NCBI RefSeq assembly: GCF_023347295.1
Contig: NZ_CP094469.1
Coordinates: 1,550,001 to 1,614,000, forward strand
Direction: 5' to 3'
DNA from: Faecalibacterium sp. I3-3-33
GTDB taxonomy: Bacteria; Bacillota; Clostridia; Oscillospirales; Ruminococcaceae
DNA: 64,000 nt
This document shows positions 52,978-62,111 of the stretch, piece by piece; positions within the stretch are counted from its first letter, which is position 1; the number at the start of each line of letters is the position of its first letter. The notes under the pieces were generated by a model. It was not told the origin of the DNA. It was given only the letters and a program-made list of their open reading frames with translations, and made no database searches. The position numbers and the translations under genes were made by a program.

Positions 52978-54029
52978 TTCGTTTCCTCCCCGGGGCAAAG
53001 TGTCTGCAACAGCACTTCCATGGAACCGCCGCAGGCAGCAATGGCTGCGTCCTCGTTTTTGCCGTCAGCCGAAAGCTGTAAGCATTGCAGGGCGGGCGCA
53101 GCCTGTGCCAACAGCTTCTGAGCAGCCTGTACCGTGTAATGCTCCATAATGCCGCCGCCCACACTGCCAACCGTACTGCCATCGGGCAGAATGAGCATTT
53201 TTGCACCCACATCCCGCGGGGTAGAGCCATGCCGTGCAACGATGGTAGCCAGCATCGCCGGGGTGCTGGCTTTTTCTGCCTGCACCATTGCATCCAGCAA
53301 TGCGATGGGATAGCCCTCGGTCTGGGGGCGGGCATTCTTGACCTGCACGATCTGCGCCAGAATGGAAAGTGCGATCTCCGCAGCGGTCTGCGCGCCGATG
53401 GCAAGGCCGATGGGTGCGCAGAGCGCATCGATCCGCTGACTGTCCAGACCGTTCTCCAACAGCTGACGGCGCACCAATGCAGCACGACCACGACTGCCCA
53501 TCATGCCCACATAGGCCGCAGGCTTTTGCAGGATCTGGGTAAGGCAATCCAGATCAAAAGCGTGGGAGCGAGTCAGTACCGCAAAATAGGTCTCTGCCCT
53601 GCCTGGCACATTTTGAAGCGCCTGTGCAAAGGGGGCACAGAGCACGGTGTCTGCTCCGGCGGCGCGCAGCTGCTGGGCAAATTCTTCCCGGTCGTCTATG
53701 GCAAGCACCGGCAAGCCAAGAAGCTTTGCCTGTTTTACAAGGGCAGCAGCCACATGGCCGCCGCCGCAGACTACCAACTGCGGCACCGCACCAAAGCGCT
53801 CGGCAAATACTCGCTGCCCTTCCAGTGTCAGAAAGCCCGTAGCGGTACAGGCTTGCAAGACGGCAAGCTGACGCTGCAAAAGCCCGGCGCTCCGGGTCTG
53901 CCATAAGGCGTTGCCGTCCCGCAGCAGCAGCTGACTGCCTGTCTCTGCGCCTTCCAGCACGGTAGCCAGCGTATAGTTGCCGGTCTGGTTTGTATCTTGC
54001 AGAACGTCTGCAAGCGTTTGTCTGTTCAT
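52974..54029 (-). CDS. XdhC/CoxI-family molybdenum cofactor maturation protein
   Basis: A 351-residue protein. The Rossmann part comes first: QLVVCGGGHVAAALVKQAK (about residue 84), YFAVLTRSHAFDL, YVGMMGSRGRAALVRRQL and APIGLAIGAQTAAEIA. The CoxI part follows at about 255-350: ATIVARHGSTPRDVGAKMLI and GGGIMEHYTV. In classic XdhC the CoxI part is N-terminal, so the order is swapped here. XdhC sulfurates Mo cofactor and inserts it into xanthine dehydrogenase; here selenium handling is likely. Confidence 0.88.
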   Translation of the reverse strand: MNRQTLADVLQDTNQTGNYTLATVLEGAETGSQLLLRDGNALWQTRSAGLLQRQLAVLQACTATGFLTLEGQRVFAERFGAVPQLVVCGGGHVAAALVKQAKLLGLPVLAIDDREEFAQQLRAAGADTVLCAPFAQALQNVPGRAETYFAVLTRSHAFDLDCLTQILQKPAAYVGMMGSRGRAALVRRQLLENGLDSQRIDALCAPIGLAIGAQTAAEIALSILAQIVQVKNARPQTEGYPIALLDAMVQAEKASTPAMLATIVARHGSTPRDVGAKMLILPDGSTVGSVGGGIMEHYTVQAAQKLLAQAAPALQCLQLSADGKNEDAAIAACGGSMEVLLQTLCPGEETK

Positions 54030-54048
54030 TGGTGTCCCTCTCCCTCTG

Positions 54049-54279
54049 TTATTGCTCCACAGGCGTTACCTTATCAAACTGTGTCTGATCCAGTTCTGCC
54101 TGCCAGCTTTGCCAGTCCTCCGGCAGCATACGCCATGCAAGCCCGCACCCTGCCGAGATCTCACGCGGCAGCGGGATCAGCCGTCCGGGCACCTGCCGGG
54201 CATGGCATTGCTTTTCCCACTCCATCGCCTCTAAGGTGGTACGGAAGGAAAGCACGATATAGCTTCGTTTTACTCGCAT
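54049..54279 (-). CDS. DUF3343 small protein of the selenium locus
   Basis: A 76-residue protein from ATG 54279. It begins MRVKRSYIVLSFRTTLEAM and has EISAGCGLAWRM with the conserved Cys of DUF3343. Such proteins occur beside yedF, selD and cysteine desulfurases, and the Cys suggests a carrier of sulfur or selenium; that is inference. It overlaps the desulfurase gene by 10 bp. Confidence 0.85.
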   Translation of the reverse strand: MRVKRSYIVLSFRTTLEAMEWEKQCHARQVPGRLIPLPREISAGCGLAWRMLPEDWQSWQAELDQTQFDKVTPVEQ

Positions 54280-55418
54280 AAAAGCTCCCGGGCAAGTGCG
54301 CAAACCGCCTGCGCTGCTTGCCGCGCCTCCTGTTCGGTATTGAAATGGGAAAAGCTGAACCGTACTATGCCCTGCTCCACAGTGCCAAGCGCCTTGTGCA
54401 TCAGCGGAGCGCAGTGTGCCCCGGCACGCACGCAAATGCCGTAGTCCTCCCACAAAATATCTGCCACCCGGGCAGAATCCTCCTGTGCGATGTTCAGCGC
54501 CACAATGGGCGCACGGGGCTGCATGGTCATATCACCGTATACCGTTACGCCCGGCGCAGTGCGCACCTGCTCATAAAACAGGCTGGCAAGGGCATTTTCC
54601 CGGGCGGCAAGGCTTTCTACGCCCCGTTCCAGCAGCCAGCGCACCCCGGCACACAGCCCTGCAAGGCCGTGCACATTCAGTGTTCCGGCCTCCAGTGCGG
54701 TGGGCATCTGCAAAGGGTGCGTTTCGTCAAAGCTGTGCACACCGCTGCCACCCACAAGAAGCGGCTCAATGCGCAGGCTGGGGCACACATAAGCCCCGCC
54801 GGTGCCCTGTGGCCCCAAAAGCGCCTTGTGCCCGGTAAAGCACAAAGCATCTATGCCAAGTTGCTGCACATCAATGGGCTGTGCACCGGCAGTCTGCGCG
54901 GCATCCACGATGAACAGCAGGCCATGCCGGTGGGCAAAGTCCGCTGCGCAGGCAAGGTCGGTGCCATTGCCGGTCACGTTAGAAGCACCCGTCACCACCA
55001 GTGCCCGGGTGTTGGGGCGCAGCAAGGCTTCCCACTGGTCGTAGCACAGCCGTGCAGCAGTATCCACTCCGGTAAAAGAGGCCTCTACCCCCTGCGCCCG
55101 CAGCCGGTACAGCGGACGCAGAACAGAATTATGCTCGCATACCGTTGTGATTACATGATCGCCCGGATGCAGCACACCGTTCAGCACCGTATTCAGCGCC
55201 ATGGTCGCATTAGCGGCAAAAACAATACAGGAGGGACCCGGCGCATGGAAAAGCTCTGCCAGCGCCAGACGGGTGTCCAACACGATCCGTGCAGCGTGAA
55301 GGGTGGGTTCGTGTGCACCGCGCCCGGGGTTGCCTGCTGTGTGCAGTGCCTCCAGAATAGCCTGCTCCACCTGCGGCGGTTTATGCAGGGTGGTGGCTGC
55401 GTTGTCCAGATAGATCAC
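54270..55418 (-). CDS. Cysteine desulfurase family protein (EF2568-type class V aminotransferase)
   Basis: A 382-residue PLP enzyme. YLDNAATTLHKPP at the N-terminus, DAAQTAGAQPIDVQ, CFTGHKALLGPQGTGGAYV (PLP Lys) and GICVRAGAHCAPLMHKALG (active-site Cys) are present. The EF2568/TIGR01977 group travels with YqeB and YedF and is thought to mobilise selenium or sulfur for the Mo hydroxylase. It overlaps yedF by four bases. Confidence 0.92.
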   Translation of the reverse strand: MIYLDNAATTLHKPPQVEQAILEALHTAGNPGRGAHEPTLHAARIVLDTRLALAELFHAPGPSCIVFAANATMALNTVLNGVLHPGDHVITTVCEHNSVLRPLYRLRAQGVEASFTGVDTAARLCYDQWEALLRPNTRALVVTGASNVTGNGTDLACAADFAHRHGLLFIVDAAQTAGAQPIDVQQLGIDALCFTGHKALLGPQGTGGAYVCPSLRIEPLLVGGSGVHSFDETHPLQMPTALEAGTLNVHGLAGLCAGVRWLLERGVESLAARENALASLFYEQVRTAPGVTVYGDMTMQPRAPIVALNIAQEDSARVADILWEDYGICVRAGAHCAPLMHKALGTVEQGIVRFSFSHFNTEQEARQAAQAVCALARELLCE

Positions 55419-56029
55419 GGCTTTACCACGTTCCCGGCCTGCGTCAGCTTTTCGGCAATGGTGTACATGTTGGTCACACTGCCCACCGCCAGCTTCTCGG
55501 TAAGTCCGTAGAAATTCAGACAGGTGCCGCAGGTTAGGATCTCCACGCCCTGTGCTTCCAATGCCTTAAGATCCTCCAGCATGGCAGAGCCTTCACAGGT
55601 CAGCGCCGCGCCGCCGTTATAGAACAGAATGGTCTTGGGCAGCTTATCCTGCTGGGTCAGTGCAAATACAAAAGCCTTGAGCAGAGTCTTGCCCAGCTCG
55701 TCGCTGCCATCGCCCATAACGGCAGCGGAAATAGCCACCACCGTATCGGTGCGGGCATCCGGTACGCAGACAGGAGCCTGCTCTGCCGGGGCGCCTGCTG
55801 CTTCGCCCAGCGTGAACAGCACGCGGTATTTTCGTTCTTCCAGCTTTTCGGCGCTGTACTGATAGCCCTTCTGCTGCGCCATCTTAGTCAGGTTCTGCAC
55901 GGCGATCTCGTTGTCCACCAGTATCTCCACCTGTCCTGCGCCCTGCAATTCGGAAATCGCTTTTTTCGCCTTGACGACCGGCAGCGGGCAGGCATCGCCC
56001 AGTGCATCTACTTTGATAAATTCAGCCAT
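55415..56029 (-). CDS. yedF: Selenium metabolism protein YedF
   Basis: A 204-residue protein from ATG 56029 (GAGAGGAG 9 nt upstream). The long open frame upstream of it is the shadow of selD. An N-terminal TusA/SirA-like domain has DALGDACPLPVVKAKKAI with the carrier Cys. A C-terminal DsrE-like domain has LFYNGGAALTCEGS and ILTCGTCLNFYGL. YedF is tied to selenium-using organisms and probably carries selenium to SelD or to the hydroxylase. Confidence 0.93.
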   Translation of the reverse strand: MAEFIKVDALGDACPLPVVKAKKAISELQGAGQVEILVDNEIAVQNLTKMAQQKGYQYSAEKLEERKYRVLFTLGEAAGAPAEQAPVCVPDARTDTVVAISAAVMGDGSDELGKTLLKAFVFALTQQDKLPKTILFYNGGAALTCEGSAMLEDLKALEAQGVEILTCGTCLNFYGLTEKLAVGSVTNMYTIAEKLTQAGNVVKP

Positions 56030-56043
56030 GTTGATTACTCCTC

Positions 56044-57081
56044 TCATTTGTCTGTTACGGTGATCTCCATTTCCTGCTTCGGCAGGATCTCGCCCACGAT
56101 ACTTGCGGGCAGCCCTGCGGTGCGCAGTTCCTGTTCCAGAGCCTCTGCATCCGCCGGGTCTACCGCCAGCAGCAGCCCACCGGAGGTCTGTGGGTCGAAC
56201 AAGACCTCTTCCATGGCAAAGCTTACGTTCTCGAACCGGACGAACGGCCCGGTGTGGTTGCGGTTGCGCTGCCCGGCGGCGGTGTACAAAAACGCATCCG
56301 CTGCTTTTTCTGCGCCCGGCAGCACCGGAACAGCATTTGCATGGATGATGCAGGAAAGCTTGCCGCCCATCATCTCGTGCAGATGGCCGAGAAAGCTGAA
56401 GCCGGTCACATCCGTAGCGGCGTGGACGCGGTACTTGCGGCTGATTTCTGCCGCCGTTTTGTTCAGAGTGGTCATGGAGCGGATGGCTGCTTCCATCTCC
56501 TCCGGGGCGGCTTCGCCCACGCGGTTTGCCGTGCACAGCAGACCCACGCCTAAAGCCTTGGTCAATATCAGCTTATCACCCGGCACTCCGGTGTCGTTCG
56601 TGTACATCCGGTGCGGGTCTACAAGGCCGGTCACAGAAAGACCGTATTTTACCCCGCTGTCTGCAATGGAATGCCCGCCTGCAAGACTGCCGCCTGCTTC
56701 TGCCACCTTTTCGGCACCGCCGCGCAAAATCTCACCCAGCACGTTCAGATCCATATCCTCCGGGAAGCAGACCAGATTTAAGGCGGTCTTTACCTCGCCG
56801 CCCATGGCGTAGACATCGCTCAGGGCGTTTGTGGCTGCGATCTGCCCAAAGGTGTAGGGGTCGTCCACCATCGGTGGAAAAAAGTCCACGGTCTGCACCA
56901 GCGCAATGTCGTCCGTAATACGGTAGACTGCGGCATCATCCCGGCTGTCATAGCCGACCAGAAGATCCGGGTCTTTTTCGCCCCGGGGCAGCTTTTCCAG
57001 AATGCGGCTCAGCACCCCGGCACCCAGCTTTGCGGTGCAGCCGCCCCCGGTACAGAATATGATCTTATCTTCCTTGCTCAT
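56044..57081 (-). CDS. selD: Selenophosphate synthetase SelD (Cys form)
   Basis: A 345-residue enzyme that makes selenophosphate from selenide and ATP. The glycine-rich N-terminus [14 protein letters not shown] carries C14 and K17, the positions equivalent to E. coli Cys17 and Lys20, so it is not itself a selenoprotein. [21 protein letters not shown], and [10 protein letters not shown] are the ATP-site motifs. The locus has no selA, selB or tRNA-Sec, matching the 'orphan selD' type linked to selenium-dependent Mo hydroxylases. It overlaps yqeC by four bases. Confidence 0.96.
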   Translation of the reverse strand: MSKEDKIIFCTGGGCTAKLGAGVLSRILEKLPRGEKDPDLLVGYDSRDDAAVYRITDDIALVQTVDFFPPMVDDPYTFGQIAATNALSDVYAMGGEVKTALNLVCFPEDMDLNVLGEILRGGAEKVAEAGGSLAGGHSIADSGVKYGLSVTGLVDPHRMYTNDTGVPGDKLILTKALGVGLLCTANRVGEAAPEEMEAAIRSMTTLNKTAAEISRKYRVHAATDVTGFSFLGHLHEMMGGKLSCIIHANAVPVLPGAEKAADAFLYTAAGQRNRNHTGPFVRFENVSFAMEEVLFDPQTSGGLLLAVDPADAEALEQELRTAGLPASIVGEILPKQEMEITVTDK

Positions 57082-57779
57082 GCACGTTCTTCCTCTTCAA
57101 AATGCGTCAGCACACACGGTATGCCCTGCTGACGCAAAAGCTGTTGTATTGGTATGCCCTGCTGGCGCAATTCCGGCGTATCAGCCTGATTGAGCACAGC
57201 GTAAAACTGCCGGTCACCCACCGCCTTGCGGCCACCCTGCGTGCTTGCAAGCAGCTGTGCCAGCATGGGCGGCGTAAGGGGCGCATCCGGCGCAGCCGCT
57301 AAAAACTGCGGACGGATGGTATCATAACGGAAGCAGCCCTCCCGCAAGGGCTTGCCCAACGCCGAAAGCCCTGCCACCGCCAAAACGATATCGCTTTGGG
57401 GCAGCAACACCGGTTCGTGCGCCGCCGGGAGCTTGCAGGGGTGGTGCTTTGCACCGTCTGCTTCTATAAATACCGCATCTGCCTGCGCCATCCGGCGCAA
57501 AAGCTGCGGCGGCGGCAGGGTCAGCTTCCCGTTTTCTGCCGGAGTGCCGATCACGGCGTAGTGACCCGCCTGCCATAGGGCGGTAAGCGCTGCATCATCT
57601 GACGCATAACAGGCAGCAGGCTGACGGATATGAGTGGTCGTCATCACAAGCACCCGCCAGCCTTTGCAGGCACAGTGGTCTGCCATGGCATACAGCAGAG
57701 TTGTTTTGCCCCCGCCGCCTACCAGAGAAACGGTATGTCCTTTCTCTGCCAGAAACGGAAACTCTTTTTCGTTCAGCAT
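57078..57779 (-). CDS. yqeC: YqeC, putative selenium-dependent hydroxylase accessory protein
   Basis: A 233-residue P-loop protein. [17 protein letters not shown] (about 17-33) is the nucleotide loop; MTTTHIRQP and [16 protein letters not shown] follow. This is the YqeC family (TIGR03172), found with SelD and the Mo hydroxylase. It may help insert the Mo or Se ligand. It lies six bases from the large hydroxylase subunit. Confidence 0.92.
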   Translation of the reverse strand: MLNEKEFPFLAEKGHTVSLVGGGGKTTLLYAMADHCACKGWRVLVMTTTHIRQPAACYASDDAALTALWQAGHYAVIGTPAENGKLTLPPPQLLRRMAQADAVFIEADGAKHHPCKLPAAHEPVLLPQSDIVLAVAGLSALGKPLREGCFRYDTIRPQFLAAAPDAPLTPPMLAQLLASTQGGRKAVGDRQFYAVLNQADTPELRQQGIPIQQLLRQQGIPCVLTHFEEEERA

Positions 57780-57785
57780 CTGCCC

Positions 57786-60074
57786 TTACTGCTTTGCTGC
57801 AACTGCCATGGCGATCTGCTCCGGGGTGATGGGCAATTCATAGAAGCGGGTGCCGATGGCGTTGTAGATGGCGTCCGAGATGGCGGGCAGCGGCGTATTG
57901 ATGACCACCTCGCCGATGGACTTTGCGCCAAAGGGGCCGTTGGGCTCGTAGCTGTTCTCAAACTCCACATGGATGTGGCCGATATCGTTGCGGGCAGGGA
58001 TCTTGTACTGGAACAGAGAGTTCTCTGCCGGGTAGCCGTTTTTGTCGTAGGTGATGTTCTCGGTCAGGGTCATGCCGATGCCTTGCAGAATACCGCCTTC
58101 GGCCTGCACACGGGTCAGGTTGGGGTTGATGGGGGTGCCGCAGTCCACGCAGGCGTCAAATTCCAGTACTTTCACTTCGCCGGTCTCGGTATCCACCTCC
58201 ACCTCGGCAGCGCCCACCATATACGGTGGCGGCGACAAGGGCGAGGTGTGAGTCTCGGTAAATTCCAGCGGGATCTTATGGCCGAACTGGGAAGCAAAGG
58301 CGATCTCGGACAGGGTCTTTTGGCGGGTGGGGTCGGCGCTTTCAAACACGACCTTGCCGTCAAACTCCACGGCATCCGCCGGGCATTCCAGCAGTTCTGC
58401 ACCCAGCTTACAGATCTGTTCCCGCAGCTTCATGGCGCACTTCTCGGTGGCCTTGCCGGTGACATAGGTGGTGCTGGAAGCGTAGGAACCGGAATCGTAG
58501 GGGGAAGAATCCGTATCTGCGCCAAAGACGGTGATATTATCCAGCGTGCAGTCCAGCACCTCGGCGGCGATCTGCGCCAGCGTGGTGTCGCAGCCGGTGC
58601 CCATATCGGCAGCGCCGATCATCAGGGTATAGAAACCGTCATCGTTCAGCTTGAGGGTAGCGCTGCCCACGTCCATGCCGGAAATACCGGAGCCCTGCAT
58701 GGCCATACCCATGCCAACGGCACGGATCTTGCCGTTGCCCATATCCCGGGCGGGATACTTGTGCTCCCAGTCGATCATCTCGCGCACCTTGAGCACGCAC
58801 CGGTCCAGTGCGCAGCTGGTATTTACCGCGCCGTAGTAGGCGGGCATTACATCGCCCTCCTGCACGGTGTTCTTCAGACGGAGTTCAATGGGATCCATGT
58901 TCAGCTTGTGCGCCAGTTCGTTTACGGCAGATTCCACCGCAAACAGACCCTGTGTAGCGCCATAGCCGCGGTATGCACCGGCAGACATATGGTTGGTGTA
59001 CACCACATCGCTGACAAAGCGGAAGGCTTCGGCCTTGCCGTACAGCGGGATGGATTTGTGACCAGACAGACCCACGGTAGTGGGGCCGTGCTCGCCGTAA
59101 GCACCGGTGTTGGACAGGGTGTACAGGTCGATGCCCTTCACGATGCCGTCCTTGGTCGCTCCCAGACGGACATGCATCTCCATCTCGTGGCGCGGCGAAG
59201 AAGCCGTCTGGCTTTCCACACGGCTGAAGATGAGCTTAGAGGGCTTTTTGGTCATCCAAGTCACAAAGGCCGGGTATACCTCGCTGACGGCGGTCTGTTT
59301 GGCACCAAAGCCGCCGCCGATGCGGGGCTTGGAAACACGCACCATAGATTTGGGGATGTGCAGCGCATTGGCGATGTTGCGGCGGGCGTGGAAAACGATC
59401 TGGGTAGAGCTGAGCACATTCAACCGCCCGTAAGTATCAATGGAGCAATAGGTGCGGAAGGTCTCCATCATAGCCTGCTGGCAGGCCTTGGTGTGGTACA
59501 CATGGTCGATGACCACATCACATCCGGCCAACACAGCGTCGATGTCGCCGTTGCCGCATTCATCATGGGCGCAGAGGTTGCGCTTGTTGTCAGCACCCAC
59601 GGGGGCAAGGCTTTCCCAGTTATCCTCCGGGTGCACAAGGATGGGGTTATCCTTGGCGGTGTGGAAATCCAGCACAGCTTCCAGCACCTCGTAGTCAACC
59701 TTGATAAGCTTGAGCGCCTTGTCCACGCACTTTTCGTCCTTACCGGCTACGATGGCCACCACGTCTCCCACAAAGCGGACGTGGCGATCAATCAGCAGAC
59801 GGTCGTAGGGGCTAGCTTCCGGGTAGGTCTGACCGGCCTGCGTGTAACGGCGGGCATCCTGCGGCACATCTTCCCAAGTGAAGATAGCCTCGATGCCGGG
59901 CACTTTTTTCGCAACGGTGGTGTTAATGCTGCGGACGATGGCGTTTGCATAGGGCGAGCGCAGCAGCTTGACGATCAGGCAGTCCTGCGGGATAAGGTCA
60001 TCCATATAAACAGGCTGGCCGGTGACCAGCTGCATTGCGTCTTTTTTGCGGAACGGTTTGTTGACTGTTTTCAC
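57786..60074 (-). CDS. Xanthine dehydrogenase-type molybdopterin-binding subunit
   Basis: A 762-residue subunit from GTG 60074, with GGAGGG 6 nt upstream. KKDAMQLVTGQPVYMDDL at the start, RIGGGFGAKQ, GAYRGYGATQGLFAVES (the substrate Arg), MIGAADMGTGCDTTLAQIA, and GPFGAKSIGEVVINTPL (the catalytic Glu) are hydroxylase family motifs. Selenium dependence and purine substrate (xanthine or urate-type) are inferred from yqeB, yqeC, selD and the NCS2 permease. It overlaps the iron-sulfur subunit by four bases. Confidence 0.93.
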   Translation of the reverse strand: MKTVNKPFRKKDAMQLVTGQPVYMDDLIPQDCLIVKLLRSPYANAIVRSINTTVAKKVPGIEAIFTWEDVPQDARRYTQAGQTYPEASPYDRLLIDRHVRFVGDVVAIVAGKDEKCVDKALKLIKVDYEVLEAVLDFHTAKDNPILVHPEDNWESLAPVGADNKRNLCAHDECGNGDIDAVLAGCDVVIDHVYHTKACQQAMMETFRTYCSIDTYGRLNVLSSTQIVFHARRNIANALHIPKSMVRVSKPRIGGGFGAKQTAVSEVYPAFVTWMTKKPSKLIFSRVESQTASSPRHEMEMHVRLGATKDGIVKGIDLYTLSNTGAYGEHGPTTVGLSGHKSIPLYGKAEAFRFVSDVVYTNHMSAGAYRGYGATQGLFAVESAVNELAHKLNMDPIELRLKNTVQEGDVMPAYYGAVNTSCALDRCVLKVREMIDWEHKYPARDMGNGKIRAVGMGMAMQGSGISGMDVGSATLKLNDDGFYTLMIGAADMGTGCDTTLAQIAAEVLDCTLDNITVFGADTDSSPYDSGSYASSTTYVTGKATEKCAMKLREQICKLGAELLECPADAVEFDGKVVFESADPTRQKTLSEIAFASQFGHKIPLEFTETHTSPLSPPPYMVGAAEVEVDTETGEVKVLEFDACVDCGTPINPNLTRVQAEGGILQGIGMTLTENITYDKNGYPAENSLFQYKIPARNDIGHIHVEFENSYEPNGPFGAKSIGEVVINTPLPAISDAIYNAIGTRFYELPITPEQIAMAVAAKQ

Positions 60075-60541
60075 TGTACACCCTCCTTCTGCTTTTTCCA
60101 TGCCAGAAAGCTCATGATGCCGCGCAGCTGACCTTCGTAACCGGAGCAGCGGCACAGGTTTCCGGCAAGGTATTCCTTCACCTGCTCTTCAGTGGGGTAC
60201 GGCTGCTCCCGGAACAGAGCCAGCGCGTTCATGATAAAGCCCGGATTGCAGAAGCCGCACTGCTCCGCGCCCTGATCTGCGATAAAGGCACCAAACTCGG
60301 CAGCTTCCTTCTGCAGGCCCTCCAGCGTGGTGATCTTATGTCCATCGGCACGGGCTGCCAGCACGGAGCAGGACAGCACAGGCTTATCATCCATAAACAC
60401 GGTGCACAGACCGCAGTTGGAGGTCTCGCAGCCGCGTTTGACGCTCTTGCAGCCATGTGCACGGACAAAATCGATCAAAAGCATATCCGGGGCGATCTCC
60501 TCGGATACCCGGACACCGTTCAATGTAAGTGTGATCTGCAT
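60071..60541 (-). CDS. Xanthine dehydrogenase-type 2Fe-2S subunit
   Basis: A 156-residue protein with two [2Fe-2S] sites. The plant-ferredoxin-type cluster is in KRGCETSNCGLCTVF with a distal Cys in LSCSVLA. The second is in EQCGFCNPGFIMNA and NLCRCSGYEG. It passes electrons between the Mo site and the FAD subunit. The stop overlaps the large-subunit start. Confidence 0.96.
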   Translation of the reverse strand: MQITLTLNGVRVSEEIAPDMLLIDFVRAHGCKSVKRGCETSNCGLCTVFMDDKPVLSCSVLAARADGHKITTLEGLQKEAAEFGAFIADQGAEQCGFCNPGFIMNALALFREQPYPTEEQVKEYLAGNLCRCSGYEGQLRGIMSFLAWKKQKEGVQ

Positions 60542-61345
60542 TTACTTTTCCTCCTGCATTTTACGCTGTTCCAGTTCCAGCACCGCGCGCTTTGTCAGCA
60601 CGCCAGCCAGATGCCTGCGGTACTCGGCGCTGCCGCGCATATTGGAGCCGGTAACGATCTGCGCCTTTACGTTTTCGGCAAACTGTGCGGCAAGCTGTTC
60701 TGCCGCAAGGGCAGGCTCTGCCGGGAGCTCGAACCGCACGGCGCGCAGCGGACGCGCACCGATGACGATGCGGTAATCGCCGGTCTCCATCCGGGCGGCA
60801 GCGCAGGTCAGCACCGGGATATCGGTCTGGCTGTTGCGCACCGACTGGTAATAAAGCTTCATCGGTGTCTTTTTTACGATCAGCCGTACCAGAATGTCCC
60901 GGTCGTAGGGGCGCTGTGCATATTCCTGCAGCGGCATAATGCCGCCCTTGTACAGCTCTACGTCACAATCCATGGCCAGGAACATGGTCAGCACATCCGA
61001 AAAGCCGAACCGGCTGTAAATGCTGCCGCCCACGGTCGCCAGATTGCGCAGCTGCACACCCACGATATGGCGCACAGCCTCGCGCATAGCGCCGTGGGTG
61101 TAGGCGGCAAGCCCCGGATGCTGTTCCAGCTGGCGCAGGGTGACCATAGCGCCGATGGAAAAGCTGTCCTCGGTCTCCTCAATGGTATCCAGTCCCAGAC
61201 CGGAAAGGTCGATGGCGGTGCCGACATTGATGGTTTCCATCTTCAGCCAGATCATGCCGCCCAAAATGCGGTTTGGTTTTTTCTGGTTCAGCTGCCACGC
61301 TTCCTCCAGACTTTCTGCCCGCTTATATTCTCGGATCGTCATCAT
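60542..61345 (-). CDS. Xanthine dehydrogenase-type FAD-binding subunit
   Basis: A 267-residue protein of the CO dehydrogenase medium-chain fold. It starts MMTIREYKRAESLEEAWQL and has ATVGGSIYSRFGFSDVLTMF (FAD-binding), with DRDILVRLIVKK later. The small GGGMI-type loop is RILGGMIWLK rather than the usual GGT. It is the first gene of the minus-strand hydroxylase operon. Confidence 0.93.
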   Translation of the reverse strand: MMTIREYKRAESLEEAWQLNQKKPNRILGGMIWLKMETINVGTAIDLSGLGLDTIEETEDSFSIGAMVTLRQLEQHPGLAAYTHGAMREAVRHIVGVQLRNLATVGGSIYSRFGFSDVLTMFLAMDCDVELYKGGIMPLQEYAQRPYDRDILVRLIVKKTPMKLYYQSVRNSQTDIPVLTCAAARMETGDYRIVIGARPLRAVRFELPAEPALAAEQLAAQFAENVKAQIVTGSNMRGSAEYRRHLAGVLTKRAVLELEQRKMQEEK

Positions 61346-61364
61346 GTGCAGTACCTCTCTTTTC

Positions 61365-61377
61365 TATCGCTGCGATA
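61365..61377 (-). promoter_or_regulatory. Possible operator in the leader of the hydroxylase operon
   Basis: TATCGC, one base, GCGATA is a perfect 13-bp palindrome 20 bp upstream of the first hydroxylase gene, in the divergent gap with the MocA-like gene. A repressor could bind here; no regulator of this locus is encoded in the window. Confidence 0.35.
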
Positions 61378-61407
61378 TCTCTTCTTTTATTTTAGCACAG
61401 CTTTCGG

Positions 61408-61413
61408 TATAAT
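61408..61413 (+). promoter_or_regulatory. Probable -10 of the MocA-like gene
   Basis: TATAAT, 36 bp before the start codon. The expected -35 region is T-rich with no good match, so strength is uncertain. Confidence 0.45.
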
Positions 61414-61448
61414 ACTATTATAAAATGCTGTTGAAGGAGTGTTTTTGT

Positions 61449-62108
61449 ATGAAGAAGTCGCTTACGGTCGGCTGTGTGATCATGGCTTCCGGGCTGAGCC
61501 GCCGGTTTGGCGCGAACAAGCTGCTGGCAGATTTTTGCGGCCAGCCCATGCTCTGTCGGGCTTTTGCGGCTACCGCCACACCCGGTATCGCTGCCCGCAT
61601 CGTGGTAACCCGCTCGGAGGAAGTGCAGGCACTGTGCAGGGCGCAGGGTGTCCCGGTGCTGCTGCACTGCCTGCCCGGCCGCAACGATACCGTTCGGCTG
61701 GGGCTTTCGGCGCTGCTGGAGCAGCTGCCGGAGCTTAACGGCTGTATGTTTCTGCCCGGGGATCAGCCCCTGCTGCGCCGGGAGACGGTAGAAGCCATGG
61801 TAAAGTGCTTTTGCTGCGAGCAGCCGTCCCCGGCAGAATGGCAAAAAGAAACAGAACGGGAGATCTTCCGTCTGGGAGCCGTGGTCGAAAACGACCCGGC
61901 ACCTCTTGTCGGAAGTCCCGTTCTGTTTGGAAGCAGCTTCTTTCCGGAACTGCTCACCCTGCCGGAAAACAAAGGCGGCAACGTGCTGCTTAAAAAGTAT
62001 CCTGTGCAGGTGCGCACGATCTGCATTGCAGACAGCGCAGAACTGCTGGATGCAGACACCCCGCAGGCATTGCAGCAACTGGAAGTCCTTGCCCGGCAAA
62101 AAGGCTAA
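61449..62108 (+). CDS. MocA-like nucleotidyltransferase for molybdenum cofactor
   Basis: A 219-residue NTP-transferase fold protein from ATG 61449 (AAGGAG 9 nt upstream). The nucleotide loop is MASGLSRRFGANKLLADF, and LPGDQPLLRRETVEAM carries the metal-binding Asp. MocA makes the CMP form of molybdopterin for xanthine dehydrogenase-type enzymes, so it fits the neighbouring locus. It is transcribed away from the hydroxylase genes and converges with the permease gene, three bases apart. Confidence 0.88.
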   Translation: MKKSLTVGCVIMASGLSRRFGANKLLADFCGQPMLCRAFAATATPGIAARIVVTRSEEVQALCRAQGVPVLLHCLPGRNDTVRLGLSALLEQLPELNGCMFLPGDQPLLRRETVEAMVKCFCCEQPSPAEWQKETEREIFRLGAVVENDPAPLVGSPVLFGSSFFPELLTLPENKGGNVLLKKYPVQVRTICIADSAELLDADTPQALQQLEVLARQKG

Positions 62109-62111
62109 GGT

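Noticed and set aside
56030..56536. N-terminal extension of yedF
   Set aside because: The frame stays open through selD, but the added residues are the selD shadow. ATG 56029 has a strong ribosome site and gives a standard YedF.
56044..57081. SelD as a selenoprotein
   Set aside because: The catalytic position is an ordinary Cys codon and no in-frame TGA is needed.
57630..60131. 833-codon open frame on the plus strand
   Set aside because: It is antisense to the molybdopterin subunit and the end of yqeC, both with clear motifs.
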